A stretch of 64,000 nt of DNA from Adiantum capillus-veneris (GCA_014529385.2 CM043963.1:105799912-105863911), one strand, 5' to 3'; counted from the stretch's first letter, positions 45,183 through 57,261 are shown. Notes: generated from the letters alone by a model not told the origin. Translations and numbers: made by a program.

Positions 45183-45519
45183 GTCATAGTCACAACTGTG
45201 CGAAAGTACTACTGCGTCAACACGGCACGCCATCGTTTCTGCGACCTGGGACTCCAGAGTACATCTTCTACAACTATCCTGCCCAACTTCTTACAAAAGC
45301 TCTCCACGTCGACGGTATCTGTGACAGAACGCCCAATCGAGCCCAATACTAAGGCCTCTCTTGAGCAGGCCAAAAAGGACCTTCAAATTTTATAAATTGA
45401 GAGAGTTGAGTTTTTGCCTTTTTCTTTTTGAATAAAAAAGAAAAAGAAGAAGAAAAAATAAAGAAACAAAGAAAGAAAGCAAAAAATGATGTTTCTTGAT
45501 GTCATTCTTCACAACGCTA
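43589..45519. other. Unassigned, microsatellite-rich
   Basis: Poly-C at 44282-44307 followed by (CT)n. (GA)n at 44681-44718, (CA)n near 44928 and 45019, (CT)n at 45150-45181. No convincing coding frame: open stretches are low complexity. Confidence 0.5.
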
Positions 45520-45770
45520 TGTTCCATATGCTCTGACTTGGCGATCAAGGGGTGTGTCGTGGCAAGGCTCTCTCCTTGGTGGCAACCCCAAATCAGCCAG
45601 AGTTCCCCTCTAATGTTATTAGTCACAAGGTGATGCCCTTTATCACTTGATGTATCTGGTATTGTGTGGATAGGTTGTGGGCAAATGCCATGGCTCGTGT
45701 GGAACATGGCTTACAATGTAACTTTTTTTGGTTTTCTATTACATTTATCACTCACAATTTTGAAAAAAAA
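45520..45770 (+). mobile_element. Probable LINE 3' end remnant
   Basis: Ends with cactcacaattttgaaaaaaaaaa at 45749-45771, the left half of the LINE 3' palindrome plus A-tail. Upstream text has no readable coding sequence. Confidence 0.45.
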
Positions 45771-46845
45771 AATCTACCTTTTTCTCTTTGGATAAAAAAG
45801 TTGTTAAAAACAGATTGAATAACGATGAACAGTCACCTCAGTTGTGTCTTGAGAAGACTTCAAAGCCCTTGCCACATATCAGCTTTGAATCTCGTCTCCT
45901 CAAAGGTATGCCAAAATATATAGATTTCTCACATAGGTGCAGTTATATAACTCGCAAACAAATTCGTCATGCTTTTGCCTAGGTATGTCCCACCTTTTAG
46001 TTCAGAGTTATCTCAGTGAGTGCAGTAATTACATTTGTGCAATGGCCCTTTGCTTGTAGTGCAAAAAAAACTCAAGCAAGAATAAGAGACACATCAGCCT
46101 TCCCAAATTCACAATAAGTTTTAGACAAACTCCCTACGCCCAACCGCACCTAGCTAGGCATGTGCTCCCTCCCGAGCAACAACTCTGGAAAATCATGAAA
46201 AAAGTGCTCCTTTCTCACATTGAAAAATGTCCGAAACTTGTTGATGAAAGAGAAAGAAATGGATGTTTAAATGAATGGACAAGAACGTGTCTACTGATAA
46301 GGTTGTGGTCTTGCATACCTGTTACATATAACTTGTCCAACTATGTTGAGATTCAAGAACTTGCATAATTGTACACAAACAAATAACTGGTGTATGTGTG
46401 ACCATGTATGATGCATAATTATTTAATGAATTATGGGATAACTATGCTTCATGTAATCATGTCCTAACTATGTGCACATGACGAGTATGACATAAGCAAA
46501 TATGGCATGTAGTTCCAATATTGGTGGTTGAGGATCTGCATCAATACTAGCTCGCCCCAGAAAGAATTTTTTCGGAACACCAAAATCATGCAAACCTACC
46601 CTACGGGTCAAATACCCAAATCTCAATTAATTTCCTACTTAGATTCTTAGGAATCTAAAAATTTGAAAGCAAAAGACACTAGAATTTGTCGCCAACAAAC
46701 CCTGGCACAATCCCCACGCATGACACAATGGCTGACATGCACACTAGGTAGTCGGTTGGGCTGCCTTGTGTTGGTGCACTTTATGCTTCCTTGGTGCCTA
46801 AGTTCTTTGCATTCGGGCTCAAACACACCATGCCCTCAGAGACAA

Positions 46846-46884
<39 letters not shown>

Positions 46885-47369
46885 ATCCACTCCTGGTAGT
46901 GCAACATAGACCCCTTCGTGCTCGTGGGGAAGATCGTCCTCTTACTCCTTTTCTCTCCCTCTCTCTTGCCCAAAGTCTCCATCTCGACTGTGAACTCTCT
47001 ACCTTCTTCTTAAACCACCCTTTCGACCTTCCCCTGCATTTGGTGCTCACCTCCATCTGTCACCTGCAGGCAGCACGCGTGATCCCCTCTCAGTTTCTAC
47101 TTGCAACGCCCTTGGAGCCCCCTGCTCATGATGGTCTACCGTACTCTGTCATCATCTTCAGTTCCTTCTGCTTCTGCTTCGCTTGGCTCCCATTTAAAGA
47201 CCTTCAACGTCCTTCTCATACGCGGACACACATAGGTGTTTGCGCTCCAGCCCCGCCTCAGACCTGAGCTACTCTGCAGCCAATCTCTCGCACATCGCAG
47301 GCCTCTACATTTACTTCTGCTTGCAGTAAGTGATCTTTTCGAGTAGCTGCACATGTTCGCATTTATAGA

Positions 47370-47412
<43 letters not shown>

Positions 47413-47813
47413 CTGCACTCCCTTCGCCAACAGTTACCCGCAACAAAAAAATACCCTCTCTCTCCCCCTTGGCCTGACACACGCCCACTGGTCACTATTA
47501 CCCGCCCCAATCTTCCTCCACCCACCATCCGGCACTCGACTTCCATTTCCTATTTGATGCAAACTAAAGTGCTTCGTTAGCCTGCATGACTGCAAGTGGA
47601 TAACAAACCCGTGGAACAGTACAAGCCTTCAAGGCGTGGAACGGTACAAGCCTTCAAGGCGATTGCAATTAGAGAGAGAGATTCCCTTTGGTAGCTGCAT
47701 GTGTATGGAAATGAATTGAGAGCAAGGGCACTATTGTAATTACTATTTTGTTCTCATCGAAGCATTGAACAAGAATATACATCAGTAAACAAGAACATAG
47801 AAGTGAAAGTTGT

Positions 47814-47873
<60 letters not shown>

Positions 47874-48018
47874 ATGAACTTATTATTTGTTTTCCACAAA
47901 TCTTGTTACTCTAAGTGGGTAGAAGTCACTCATACATACAACATTGTATTTACTATTTTGTTCTCATGGAAGCACTGAACAAGAGTATATATCCGTAAAG
48001 AAGAATGCAGAAATGAAA

Positions 48019-48063
<45 letters not shown>

Positions 48064-48469
48064 TTATTATTGGTTTTGCACAAATCTTGTTACCCTAAGT
48101 GAGTATAAGTCACTAAAACGATTTGATGTAGAGAGTATGCAAAAAAAATGTTGATGAATTAAGAACAGAACTAAGGAAGAGAGAGTTGGGAAGACCTTGA
48201 AATGTAGCAGGCAATGACTGTTTTACTATGCAATGGAAAAAACTTTTGTGGAGAAGAGGAGGAGGACAAGGTAACAACACATATCAATGGAAGTTTTTGA
48301 TGCAAGAACAGAGGGCTATATCGGTAAGATGCTCTTCAAAGTTGCACGTGTGGTTGAGTGGTTGTCAAGAAAGTAGCGTGGAACGATGTTTAGCTGGCTG
48401 AAGGTGGTTGGGGACCACATTAGAGTAATTTATTTCTATAGTCTCGAGTAGGCCGAGCACGTTTACAAT
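45771..48469. other. Unassigned, with microsatellites and duplications
   Basis: (CT)n at 46851-46881, (AC)n at 47371-47410, a 24-bp tandem pair (gtggaac-gtacaagccttcaaggc) at about 47611-47661. A segment of about 190 bp occurs twice in tandem (ttactattttgttctcat... at 47738 and 47950), each copy enclosing a (GA)n run (47839-47872 and 48023-48060). No gene identified. Confidence 0.55.
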
Positions 48470-48787
48470 TTGTATGAACATCATACAATGGTGTTTTGTG
48501 GAGCAACTAACCAATACGGCGATGTCGATGGTGATTTGTCGACCGAGTGTATTCCAAGTGATGTATTGTGGATGCCATGGGATAGGTGGTTGAACTGGCC
48601 ATGGAATGAACTTACTCCATTTATGCATGGAATGTTTGAGCACCCACTCGTGCAAATTTGGGTAAAGACAGTATTGCAACTTATACATTGCAGCCTCAAA
48701 TTATGTCTGCTGCTCAATCAGATCAGTTGGAATTGGCCAACCCATTCTGAATGGAAAAAGAAAAAGCATTTAAATCAAAGCAGTTGA
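48470..48787 (+). CDS. Hypothetical ORF, unrecognised
   Basis: 105 codons without low-complexity bias: FCGATNQYGDVDGDLSTE, DVLWMPWDRWLNWPWNELTP. I do not recognise the family, and the end of the ORF loses complexity. It may be the relic of a gene carried near the Helitron. A chance ORF is also possible. Confidence 0.25.
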   Translation: MYEHHTMVFCGATNQYGDVDGDLSTECIPSDVLWMPWDRWLNWPWNELTPFMHGMFEHPLVQIWVKTVLQLIHCSLKLCLLLNQISWNWPTHSEWKKKKHLNQSS

Positions 48788-48895
48788 TAAGTTGTTATGT
48801 CTTTCATATTTTGAATGGAAACAAAAAGACATTGTTGTAGCCAATGATCAAAGTTATGTAGCGAAGACAGTGAACAAAACAATGAAATAAAGACG

Positions 48896-49309
48896 TCAGA
48901 AGTTCCTAGCTATATTTTCGTGTGTTTTAAAAGAAAAAAATCTCAACCTTGGTGGATGTCCAGAACAAACGTTATAACCTAATGCAGTTGTTGTTTTGTG
49001 TTGTTTAATATTGAAATGTTCTAAGTTTCTAGCTTTATGTATATTGGTAGTAGTTGCTAAAGTGGTAATTTCAAAATTGTCCTCGAAAGGACTATGTGCA
49101 TGCATGTTTGCTCGCATTCTCTTCGAAGGATTGAGTTTGTGCTGGCCAACGCGTTTATGGATGTTGTTTGTAACTCCGATATATCTCCTATCATTTTTAG
49201 TGCAACATATACTGTAGACTATGTATTCTTTCTGCGATGCTGCTTTTTCTGGGGTGGAAGAACGATGCTTGTCTCTGGTTGTTGATGAGTGTCTAGATCT
49301 ATAGTCCAT
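48896..49309 (-). CDS. GIY-YIG endonuclease domain protein
   Basis: 137 codons. After a polar N-terminus the fold reads YIVYSICCTKNDRRYIGVTN (GIY-like YIVY and a proper YIG), then NIHKRVGQHK (catalytic Arg53, His57), NFEITTL, ARNLEHFNIKQ (Glu97, metal ligand) and TTTALGYN (Asn113). All hallmark positions of GIY-YIG nucleases are present. It lies about 1.16 kb downstream, on the same strand, of the Helitron helicase end at 50468, with no reverse transcriptase near, which argues against a Penelope element. Start by ATG at 49309; the N-terminus could also be an exon. Whether it belongs to the Helitron is inference. Confidence 0.75.
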   Translation of the reverse strand: MDYRSRHSSTTRDKHRSSTPEKAASQKEYIVYSICCTKNDRRYIGVTNNIHKRVGQHKLNPSKRMRANMHAHSPFEDNFEITTLATTTNIHKARNLEHFNIKQHKTTTALGYNVCSGHPPRLRFFSFKTHENIARNF

Positions 49310-49364
49310 GGAGATTGGTTAGGTCAGCAAAAAAATGACGGTGCTAGGGAGAAATGAATGGAAG

Positions 49365-50158
49365 CTAGTGATACTTGTTATCTATACTTGCCTTGGTTGG
49401 TTGCAACTGGCTCGTATGGGAGGCTAGTTGGCTGTAACTTACTGCCTTGTGTTTGTTGTAGTGCCATGCTACCTTATGGATTGTGATACGCGGATTAGTT
49501 GCATCGTGCGTGTGGTTTACCGAAGTCATGAAATTCTCCAAGATAGTGGCACAGTTTTCTTGAGTAGCTTTTGAAAGTTTGGCCAAATCAATGTTGTACC
49601 CAAACTGCAGCTGCTCCATTGTATACAATGTAATTCCTTTGGTTTTTGTGTTGAGGAGTTGTTGTGCTTCAACATTACGCAACATACTCTCATCTTCCTT
49701 GTACTAGATATCAAGCTCTTCAAGTATTTGCTTCATGAGACTTGCAGGATGTAGAAGCAAGCTGGTTAGCATGACAGATAGAAGGCATTGGATTTTTCTT
49801 TTCTAATAGTACCTGTTGTCATCCTGTCTGTGTTTGGTGTGGCCATCGTTTGGTTTAGACCTTTATATCTTGCGTCGCACTTATTCATGAAGTTGCGACG
49901 CTCTTGAAAAGTATGGAACCCCTCAATGTACGCATGTGGTTTGTCGTCTGCCGAGTTAGCCAATCTCATTTGCTTAGTCGTGAGGTAAAATCTCTTAGGT
50001 TGTAGCGTTTCTTTTGCATTGTTCATGAATTGCTTGAAGAGCTGCACAATAAGAAGAGTGATTGAACCACATGTGTAAATATAGGCAGATGCAAGATCAA
50101 ACAAGCGTGCAGAATATACCATGTTGTGATCCATTTTTTGATTCAGTTGCCTGCACAT
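49365..50158 (-). other. Open stretches between helicase and nuclease
   Basis: Minus-strand frames 50158-49766 and 49685-49365 are not low complexity (FHTFQERRNFMNKCDARYKG; TMEQLQFGYNIDLAKLSK) but match no family I know. They are in line with the helicase and nuclease ORFs and could be part of the same element. Confidence 0.35.
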
Positions 50159-50467
50159 AGAAATAATTGTTTTGGTTATCTCTTACAACATTTCTAAAGC
50201 ATAAGATACGATAATGATTTAAACACAAATGAATGAAGTGAGGAAGGGAAGAGCAATAAATTTGCAAAAGGTGGATCAGAGTGAGCAAAGGTGATAGAGA
50301 AGATGTCTCAGCTTTGTAACATATTGAACATGACAAGTCGACAGAAGAAAAGATAAGCAGTCGAACAATTTTTTTTTTGTTTTATATACAAGGCAGTTAC
50401 AAGGCGACTCAATCACTTTAATAGAAAGAGGAACTGATACTGAAGAGGGGGAAGGCAACTTTCATGT

Positions 50468-51840
50468 TTATATGGTCAAAACTCTAGATGGTGTGAACAT
50501 CTCTGGCGTAGGGAGCTGCATTAAATATAGCCGTGTTTGCTCAGTGACGCACGATGGCATCACATACAGAAGGCCAGGGGTGAAAACTTCTTTTACAATG
50601 AGCAAGACGTTTGTGTTGATTGTTGCACCTTGGGACTTGTGTCCAGTCATAGCATAGGTGAGAGCTATTGGGAATGTGGACTTATGGTACCAGTGCTCAT
50701 TGAATGTCCGCCTACTATGCTTTGACCGTCAAAGTGTAACTTCCTGTTTGGATGTGTCTAGCGTCACTTTGATTGCTTTGACACCGCCATCTTCATTTTG
50801 GAGGATTTCGTCTAGGCGACAAAACGATCCATTGGCTGCTCCAATTTTCAAGTCTATGTTCTCTGTTATCAGCACCTTTGATCCTTCTGCTATTCTGTCA
50901 ATTGCGTGGAAGTCGGGATCTTCAATCCATGCTTGGAGCTCACGGATGTTGTCTGCATTTGTCTTGAGACCGATTTGGATGATGTGACTATGCCGATGGA
51001 AGCGTTCCAAGAGAAGGTTATTATAATATCGAGCATCATTCTTGTGTGTGCAAATGATTGTCATGTTCCTATCCATGTGTTGTTCTATTTCATCTGGCTT
51101 TATGATGCGGTCATCGAGCGCGTCGTCAATCTCTTTCTTTGTGGGGAGCCTGACTCTTATTGTATTGAGGAACTCTATGAAAGAGATATCTTTTGCATGG
51201 CGCACTGAGCAAGACATAATGTACATAGTAGTAGAGGACCAATAAGTGAAGCTTGTGATGTGGCACGAGTAGCACTGATCACTTTGATGCCTGCATACCG
51301 CCGGCTCATCAACAAGAAGACCTTTTTATCTTTGAATGGGTCTAGCAGTGTGCCGTTGCTAACATTCACAATTTGTCGTACTATGATGAGATCGAAAGTT
51401 TGCTTTGTTAACATAGAAATCTCGTCTATAATAATCGTGTCTGCTTCTTTAATACTGACGTATCTGTCATCAGTTTTGGAGATTGATAGGGGATACTGTT
51501 GTGTGTGCACTGGTATCTTCAATTGGTAATGGACAGTCATTGCGATGCTACTTAACCTTGGGATGCTGCATCGGTGGAAGCAGCGAGTGTGACAGTTTTA
51601 GCTTGCTTTATGAGTTGGCTTGTGATGTATCTTATGACGAAGCTTTTGCCACTCCTAGGAGTGCCTGTGGTCACATGCAGTCCACCCTTTGCTTCTATGA
51701 GCTTCTTGTAGATCTCTAATTGTTCAGTTGTTAGTGACGCGTTTTGGACATTCTGAAGCTCATTTAGAAGTGCAGAGATACGAGATGACATGTCATGTTG
51801 ATCGTAGTCTATTTTCACATCTGGAGATTGAAATGAGGCA
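50468..51840 (-). pseudogene. Helitron PIF1-like helicase domain
   Basis: 51818-51552: LTTEQLEIYKKLIEAKGG then TTGTPRSGKSF (Walker A, Lys/Ser). 51540-51175: DTIIIDEISMLTK (Walker B, DE). 51226-50729: LPTKKEIDDAL, IICTHKNDARYYN, EGSKVLITENIDLKIGAANG. 50650-50468: TGHKSQGATI (motif VI area) and FTPGLLYVM, then TRLYLMQLPTPEMFTP. Complete set of PIF1 motifs, with a frameshift near 51200-51230 and others. The helicase unwinds DNA during rolling-circle transposition. Confidence 0.85.
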
Positions 51841-52007
51841 GCCTTTGTTGAGGATGTCTTCTATAGTATCATGGTGTGAAATTGGTGTGTTTGATCTGTC
51901 TTGAGCATATTTTGTTGTGTGTACTTTGTGATGTACATCTCAAGATCCTCATTTGTCAGTATCAAATTCTAAGTTTGCACTCAAGATAGTATGACCTGGA
52001 CGTGTTC

Positions 52008-53730
52008 TCAGGTGAAAGCAGCTGGGGAGGTGATTCTCTTTAGCAACACATTGTAAAAGAAAGCCTCCGGATCATGTCCTGGGTAAAAGTCTGTGAAACG
52101 GACCAGTCGGCATTGCCGCTGCAGCGATTGGCCGTATGTATTCTCCTCTGAAAGACCTTTTTTCCTTTCTTTTCCCTTCGTCACTATGTAATTCTTGTGG
52201 AAGTCATAAAATGTAAGCTTCTCTAGAGTTTGTAGTCGTGCGCAATACAAATCAATAGGGTGCAGCACGACATTATTGTTGTGAGAAATGATTCGTTGTC
52301 GTAGTGCCGAGGGCGATGAGCCAACATAGTGGACTCTATCGCTCTTTGAAATGATTGGGATTTGCAATTAATTGAATGCCACTTTTGTTGCTGAGATAGG
52401 TTTGGACAGTAAAGAGATTGAGATCAGCTTCAATTTCACAATGTCAAGGCCACCTAAGTGTAAGCACTCTGCATCTTCTGAGAGGATGTCGAGATGGCCC
52501 ATTGGTTTAGTTTTGAGTGCATACTTCAAGAGGTAGTAGGACAACGATGAATTGGTGACCCGTTGTATATTCATATGTGCACCTCATAGCAAGAGCACTG
52601 TAGGATGGTAAGGTATGACATTTTTGTCTTCATGTCGGGGCCTGAAGTAGTGCCATCTGTGATTTTGTTCGTTGAAGACTGGGTTTGGATTTGGCTGCAC
52701 ATGAAATGGAAACCCTGTGTTTACATACTCAATCTCTTTGACCGTAGTAACAACTGGTATGGCACTTGTGAAGTTGTTTCCTGAGTACGAGTTCTTGGAG
52801 CCGGCTTATTTCTAGTGAAACCACAGAGCCAGTTTCTATCGGGATGTATGCAGCTATTTCAACAGATAGTTGTTGTTTGTCTTCTTCATGCATCCACAAT
52901 ATGACATGAGCATGCAATGATCCTCTATTTTGAACCTCATATCTAACCAAGTGGTCTTGCACATGGCCCAACACACCTTTTGCTAGTATGTATTTGGACA
53001 GAAGCATCTCGAACTTAGAGTGGAAGGTGAGGGCGCATTCAACTGGGCAGTCTGTCCAAGTGAAGGAGGAATTTAACTACTGTGCAGTTAGCTCAATCAT
53101 GTCAATCTCATGCCATCTTGTGTCTTTGACCTCATTGGCAGTGAAAGTCAAAAAGAAATCAGGCATTCCCCATTCATCCACTACTGCTATCAGGTCCTTT
53201 AGGTTCTTGCGGTGCCACGAGCAGGAGCCTCGCATGGTGGATGGGGTGTTGTATCGAAGCACATGCCTCATAGTATCTTTGTCATTTGTTGTACGATTGG
53301 CCCTCTTGTAGTTGTCAACGTCCTTCTAGAACAAGCTCATGTGTGTATTGTTAGCCAACATAAGTGCCTGCTTTAGTTGGTACATTATGAGCAGGTATGG
53401 CTTGTACAGGGTGTAAACAGAGAACAAAGTTGATACACGTATCTTTACATATATACTAAAGTTGAATTTACCATCATACTGGCCTTTCCCAAAAGGGAAC
53501 ATGAATGGAAATGATGTTGTCTCTATTGTGATGTCGTTTGCAGAGCTTGATGGGGCAGGCATGCTGTTGGGCTTGAAAGTAACTGTTCTCTCAAGCAACT
53601 GCTGACGGCCACAGAGTTGCAGGGAAGAAAATTCGTAAGTATCGCTAGCAGTGAATGCTCTTCTCCTGGCTGGTTCAATGATGTTTTCAATGATACCAAA
53701 CATCAAACTTGTGTCAAGCTGGGCCATCAG
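52008..53730 (-). pseudogene. Helitron Rep domain (HUH nuclease)
   Basis: 53727-53326: TSFPFMFPFGKGQYDG, the conserved start of Helitron_like_N. 53271-53077: GSCSWHRKNLKDL, MPDFFLTFTANE. 53007-52729: YEVQNRGSLHAHVILWM, the HUH motif (His at about 52914 and 52908). 52574-52368: SYYLLKYALK, the Tyr-x-x-Lys catalytic helix. 52367-52008: linker. The Rep domain nicks and joins the element strand. Breaks at 53300, 53040 and 52600-52720. Confidence 0.82.
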
Positions 53731-54359
53731 TGCAAATAATGCGTTGTCTCATTGTTGTTGAATGATATTTTTCACACTATCTTGACTTAGTATGCAGAGA
53801 CCAACCTTATTATTCGGCCGTTCAGCCATCGACATGTACTTCTAAAGTACAAAGTCATTCTCGAGATTGAATGCAAGTATGTCCGCCACTTGTGATGTAG
53901 CTATATCTTGCTCTATGAAGGTTATTATATGCTCTTTACTCCATGATAGGAGAGGGCTATCCAATATTGAACGTTTGTCTAGTGTACCTCATGCAATTGC
54001 TGTCATTGTTGAGATGGCATTGGCAGATATGTCCATCCCGTTGCGGTCCGGTGCTTCGGTAGCCCGTTGGGATTATCCTCGGCCATTTACTTGCCGCCAT
54101 TGATTGCTTGATTGTTGTCCATCATCGGCAACGCCAAGATCTGCATTTTGAGTCCTTCATTCCTCTCGCATCGGGTGGGTGCACCAGCCATTGGTGGCCA
54201 TCGGCAATCCCCCATCGAGAAGGATTCAAAGGTGCATCAAATCAGCTTGGGAGGTGCTTCATATCAAAGAGTCCCCGTCACGGGGACATTCCCCATTTGT
54301 GTTATTAGAGTTTTCCATGATCTGCAAATCCTCCCAGCATTGCAACAGAGAGTCACAAT

Positions 54360-54505
54360 TTGCAACAATTCGTTGCATGTCATCGCTTGGAATGTGATGA
54401 TATTTCCAGCCAGGGGCTATTGAGAGGAGATATTGTGCTTGGAAGTTCTTTGGTCGATATGTATGCCAAATGTGGTGCGATTGAGAAAGCAAAAAAAACT
54501 GCTTG
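54360..54505 (+). pseudogene. PPR repeat gene relic
   Basis: HVIAWNVMIF (54371-54400 region) and, in another frame, GDIVLGSSLVDMYAKCGAIE (from 54426) followed by KA and a stop are classical pieces of plant PPR proteins, which bind organelle RNA. The intervening part of the repeat is missing and the frame is shifted. It may have been captured at the 5' side of the Helitron. Confidence 0.7.
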
Positions 54506-55870
54506 AGGAACTTCTGCCTGAAATTTTGCCTCTTGGAGTCCACTAAATATTGTAATTCAGCTTTTTATTCCACTATTCTTCATGCATCCCATTCAAACCT
54601 CTGACAAACCTAAATCTCTCGTGTTTCATTTGCAAAGAGATCAAGAGAAGCTTGGACACATCTTCTCTACATTTGCAACGGGGACATATTGCAGCGTGCA
54701 GTGAGTAAGAAGTGCCACATTCTAGTCTTGAACGCTGAGAACACAGTAAAAAGAACACACCAAAAATTGCATGCTACCGTGAGAATGGCATGTTCCCTTG
54801 TATTATAAAAATTGGGGAGGACTGTGAAAACTCCTCCGTGCAAGGACACTAGCATGCTTTTTTTTTTCTATAACATAAGAATGAAAGAACACATACAAAT
54901 AATGAGATTAATCTCGGAACCTTCAACATTGTGCTATTACTTTTCTAACGCTTCATACTTATTCTTTGCAAGGGACATTGGGAAAATCAGTTATCTCTTG
55001 CCTCTTCCCAGCTCAAAAACCCATAGCAGCACAATCCAGCACCAGGCACATGGTTGTTTCAAATGCTTGCATTGTTCGTTGCTTGGACGTGACTAGTAAG
55101 TAAATATCAGAAGGTTCTCATTGCATTGAATCATACAGATTGAGTCCGACTTAAGCCTTGAATGGACCATCATCGAAAGCGTAGGATACACCTCAGCAGA
55201 TCAAAAGCGAGATATCGCACTTCAATCAGGAAGAAGGCCAAATTTATACTGTGCGCACAATCATGGATTGATATCGTCGATATAGTCTATTAATGGAGTT
55301 CAGACGTTGTAGCAATATTTAGACCTTTAAGCATATGCTTTGTTTGTGATGTAGTTTTCATCCAAAGAAGTACCTCTTTCGATTGTACTCAAGCTCTAGA
55401 TGAGACATCGATTGCAATGTTTGCTAGCAGTCTATTGGTATCCAGCTAAGAGGCTACACAAATACAAATGGAATGGGCGCAGTGCTCCGCTTGTGAGAAC
55501 TCAAGTGCACGTTGTAGATATTGTGTGCCCTTACTTCTAGACTACACAAGAAGAATATTGAATGGAAATCATCTTCACATACAGCTACTCCTTGGAGATT
55601 TTGCATCATTCTCCATGGCAAGTATGGATTTTCCACCCTTGCGATTTTTGTCCGACATTGCCTTCAAGTCGGCAACAAAATGCAGAGTTTTGATAGTTTT
55701 TTGAATTTTGAGATGCTGTTATAGCAAAGCCTTCCATTTCTTAGATTTTTTTTTGTCTTTACATCAATGCGTAGAGGTCTTTGTGCTCTTTGATTGAGGC
55801 TATAGAACACCTAAATCGAAGTTCAAATGAAGAAGTTATGATCAAAAGAGTGAATTGTTGTCTACTAGGT
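54506..55870. other. Unassigned region
   Basis: No recognisable domain on either strand. ORFs are short. No repeats detected. Confidence 0.4.
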
Positions 55871-55878
55871 CAAAAAAT

Positions 55879-55906
55879 GGCTGAGAGAGAGAGAGAGGGA
55901 GAGAGG

Positions 55907-55950
<44 letters not shown>

Positions 55951-56006
55951 GAGGGAGAGAGAGAGAAAGAAAAATAGAGATATTTGTGGGGAGAAAGATG
56001 GAAAGA

Positions 56007-56054
<48 letters not shown>

Positions 56055-56200
56055 GAGAGATGGCAAAAGAGAGAGAGAAAGAAAAATAGAGATATTTGTG
56101 GGGAGAAAGATGGAAAGAAGGAGAGAGAGAAATAGAGATATCCATCGAGAGAAAGAGATAGATAGAGAGAGGAAGATAAAGAAATAGGGAGATAAAGAGC
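55879..56200. repeat. (GA)n block with 100-bp internal repeat
   Basis: GA-rich throughout. The phrase gaaagaaaaatagagatatttgtggggagaaagatggaaagaaggaga occurs twice (about 55965 and 56076). Confidence 0.95.
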
Positions 56201-56222
56201 AACGGTTGTAGGCAGAGCAACC

Positions 56223-56340
56223 ATTTTGTGGTGTGCGCAGTGCGGGTATGCTTTTGCTTCTGTAGAGTGCTATGAAAAAGACCTTCTTTACGTGAAGCCG
56301 ATGGACCCTCAGAAATTACTTTTTACTCTCTTCCCCTTAG

Positions 56341-56420
<80 letters not shown>

Positions 56421-56637
56421 TCCCTATGTCTTTCTTCCCACCGAAAAGGCATTAGGTTGGACAGCTTTTAACGATACCGTACCTTAGAATAGAGGCAGAT
56501 ATGAAATATGCAAATTAATCCCTCAAACAAGGAGTTGCTGCGAAGAGATGCTGCACAATAAGCACAATAAAGAAGCTCTTCTTCATAGCACTCTACAGAA
56601 GCAGCGAGCACTCTCGCACTGCACACAACAAAAAATA
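56223..56637. mobile_element. Foldback element enclosing a CT microsatellite
   Basis: Left arm 56224-56292 (ttttgtggtgtgcgcagtgc ... gcttctgtagagtgctatgaa) pairs with right arm 56564-56636. Arms of about 70 bp are roughly 85 percent identical. Between them is an 80-bp (CT)n run (56342-56423). No clear target duplication, so the class is unresolved. Confidence 0.75.
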
Positions 56638-57260
56638 ATGGCTATATTTACAACCATAACTATTTATGTATACTCAAAACAATGGCTACATTACGTAATT
56701 TCATATATATCTGTGTGTACATATACAATTGTTTATGCATGTATGTAGGCACTAAGTATGGGAGCATAGCACCCGAAGGCTAGACGCTTCCTCTTGGGTA
56801 TAGTCCTTTTTTAATTGTGGTGTTACGGTCATTGATCCACTCATGCATGGATTACCGCAATGTACCTTTGGTTTTACCACGGTTGAGACTGTGATGATAT
56901 CTAAAGAGGTGCCACTTGACCTTTCTCATTACTAGCCTCTACTTAGGTCTACTAGTATGTATATGTATCTACGTGTTTGTGTGCTAATATACTTGTGTAC
57001 GTATTTATAAATGAGTGAGTAGGAGGGAAAGCTAAGTCTCATATTGCTCTTTGTATTGTAGATGTGAGACGAGAGACCACCTGGTGCGGAGCAGCCATTT
57101 GGCTCTTCTTTTGGTTGGTTCTTATCCCAGGTGGGCTCCCATCCAGGGTGGACATCGCCTCCACTGGACCCGAGTCTTGAAGCGGTGAGAATAAGCAAAG
57201 AAATAAAGATTTTTTCTGGCTAGGTAACCCTATACCATGAGTGTCATAGGTTTATTTTTG
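56638..57260. other. Unassigned region
   Basis: AT-rich, with a few short direct repeats (tatgtatatgtatct). No gene signature. Confidence 0.4.
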
Positions 57261-57261
57261 T

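Larger units (their letters stand above)
48890..54100 (-). mobile_element. Helitron remnant (Rep-helicase)
   Basis: Minus-strand pieces run in the Helitron order: N-terminal Helitron domain (53727-53077), HUH motif (53007-52729), catalytic Tyr region (52574-52368), linker (52367-52008), PIF1-type helicase (51818-50468). Different frames and stops show decay or small introns. The TC start and CTRR-hairpin end were not found, so borders are approximate. The left border is set to include the GIY-YIG ORF. Confidence 0.75.

Noticed and set aside
48896-49309. Penelope-like retroelement as source of the GIY-YIG domain
   Set aside because: No reverse transcriptase is found within several kb, and the upstream genes are Helitron Rep and helicase.
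55842-56224. Open frames of 60-120 codons through GA/CT blocks
   Set aside because: They encode only Ser-Leu or Arg-Glu alternation from microsatellites. The same holds for frames at 12775-13284, 32574-33118, 40272-40616, 44191-44816 and 47669-47899.
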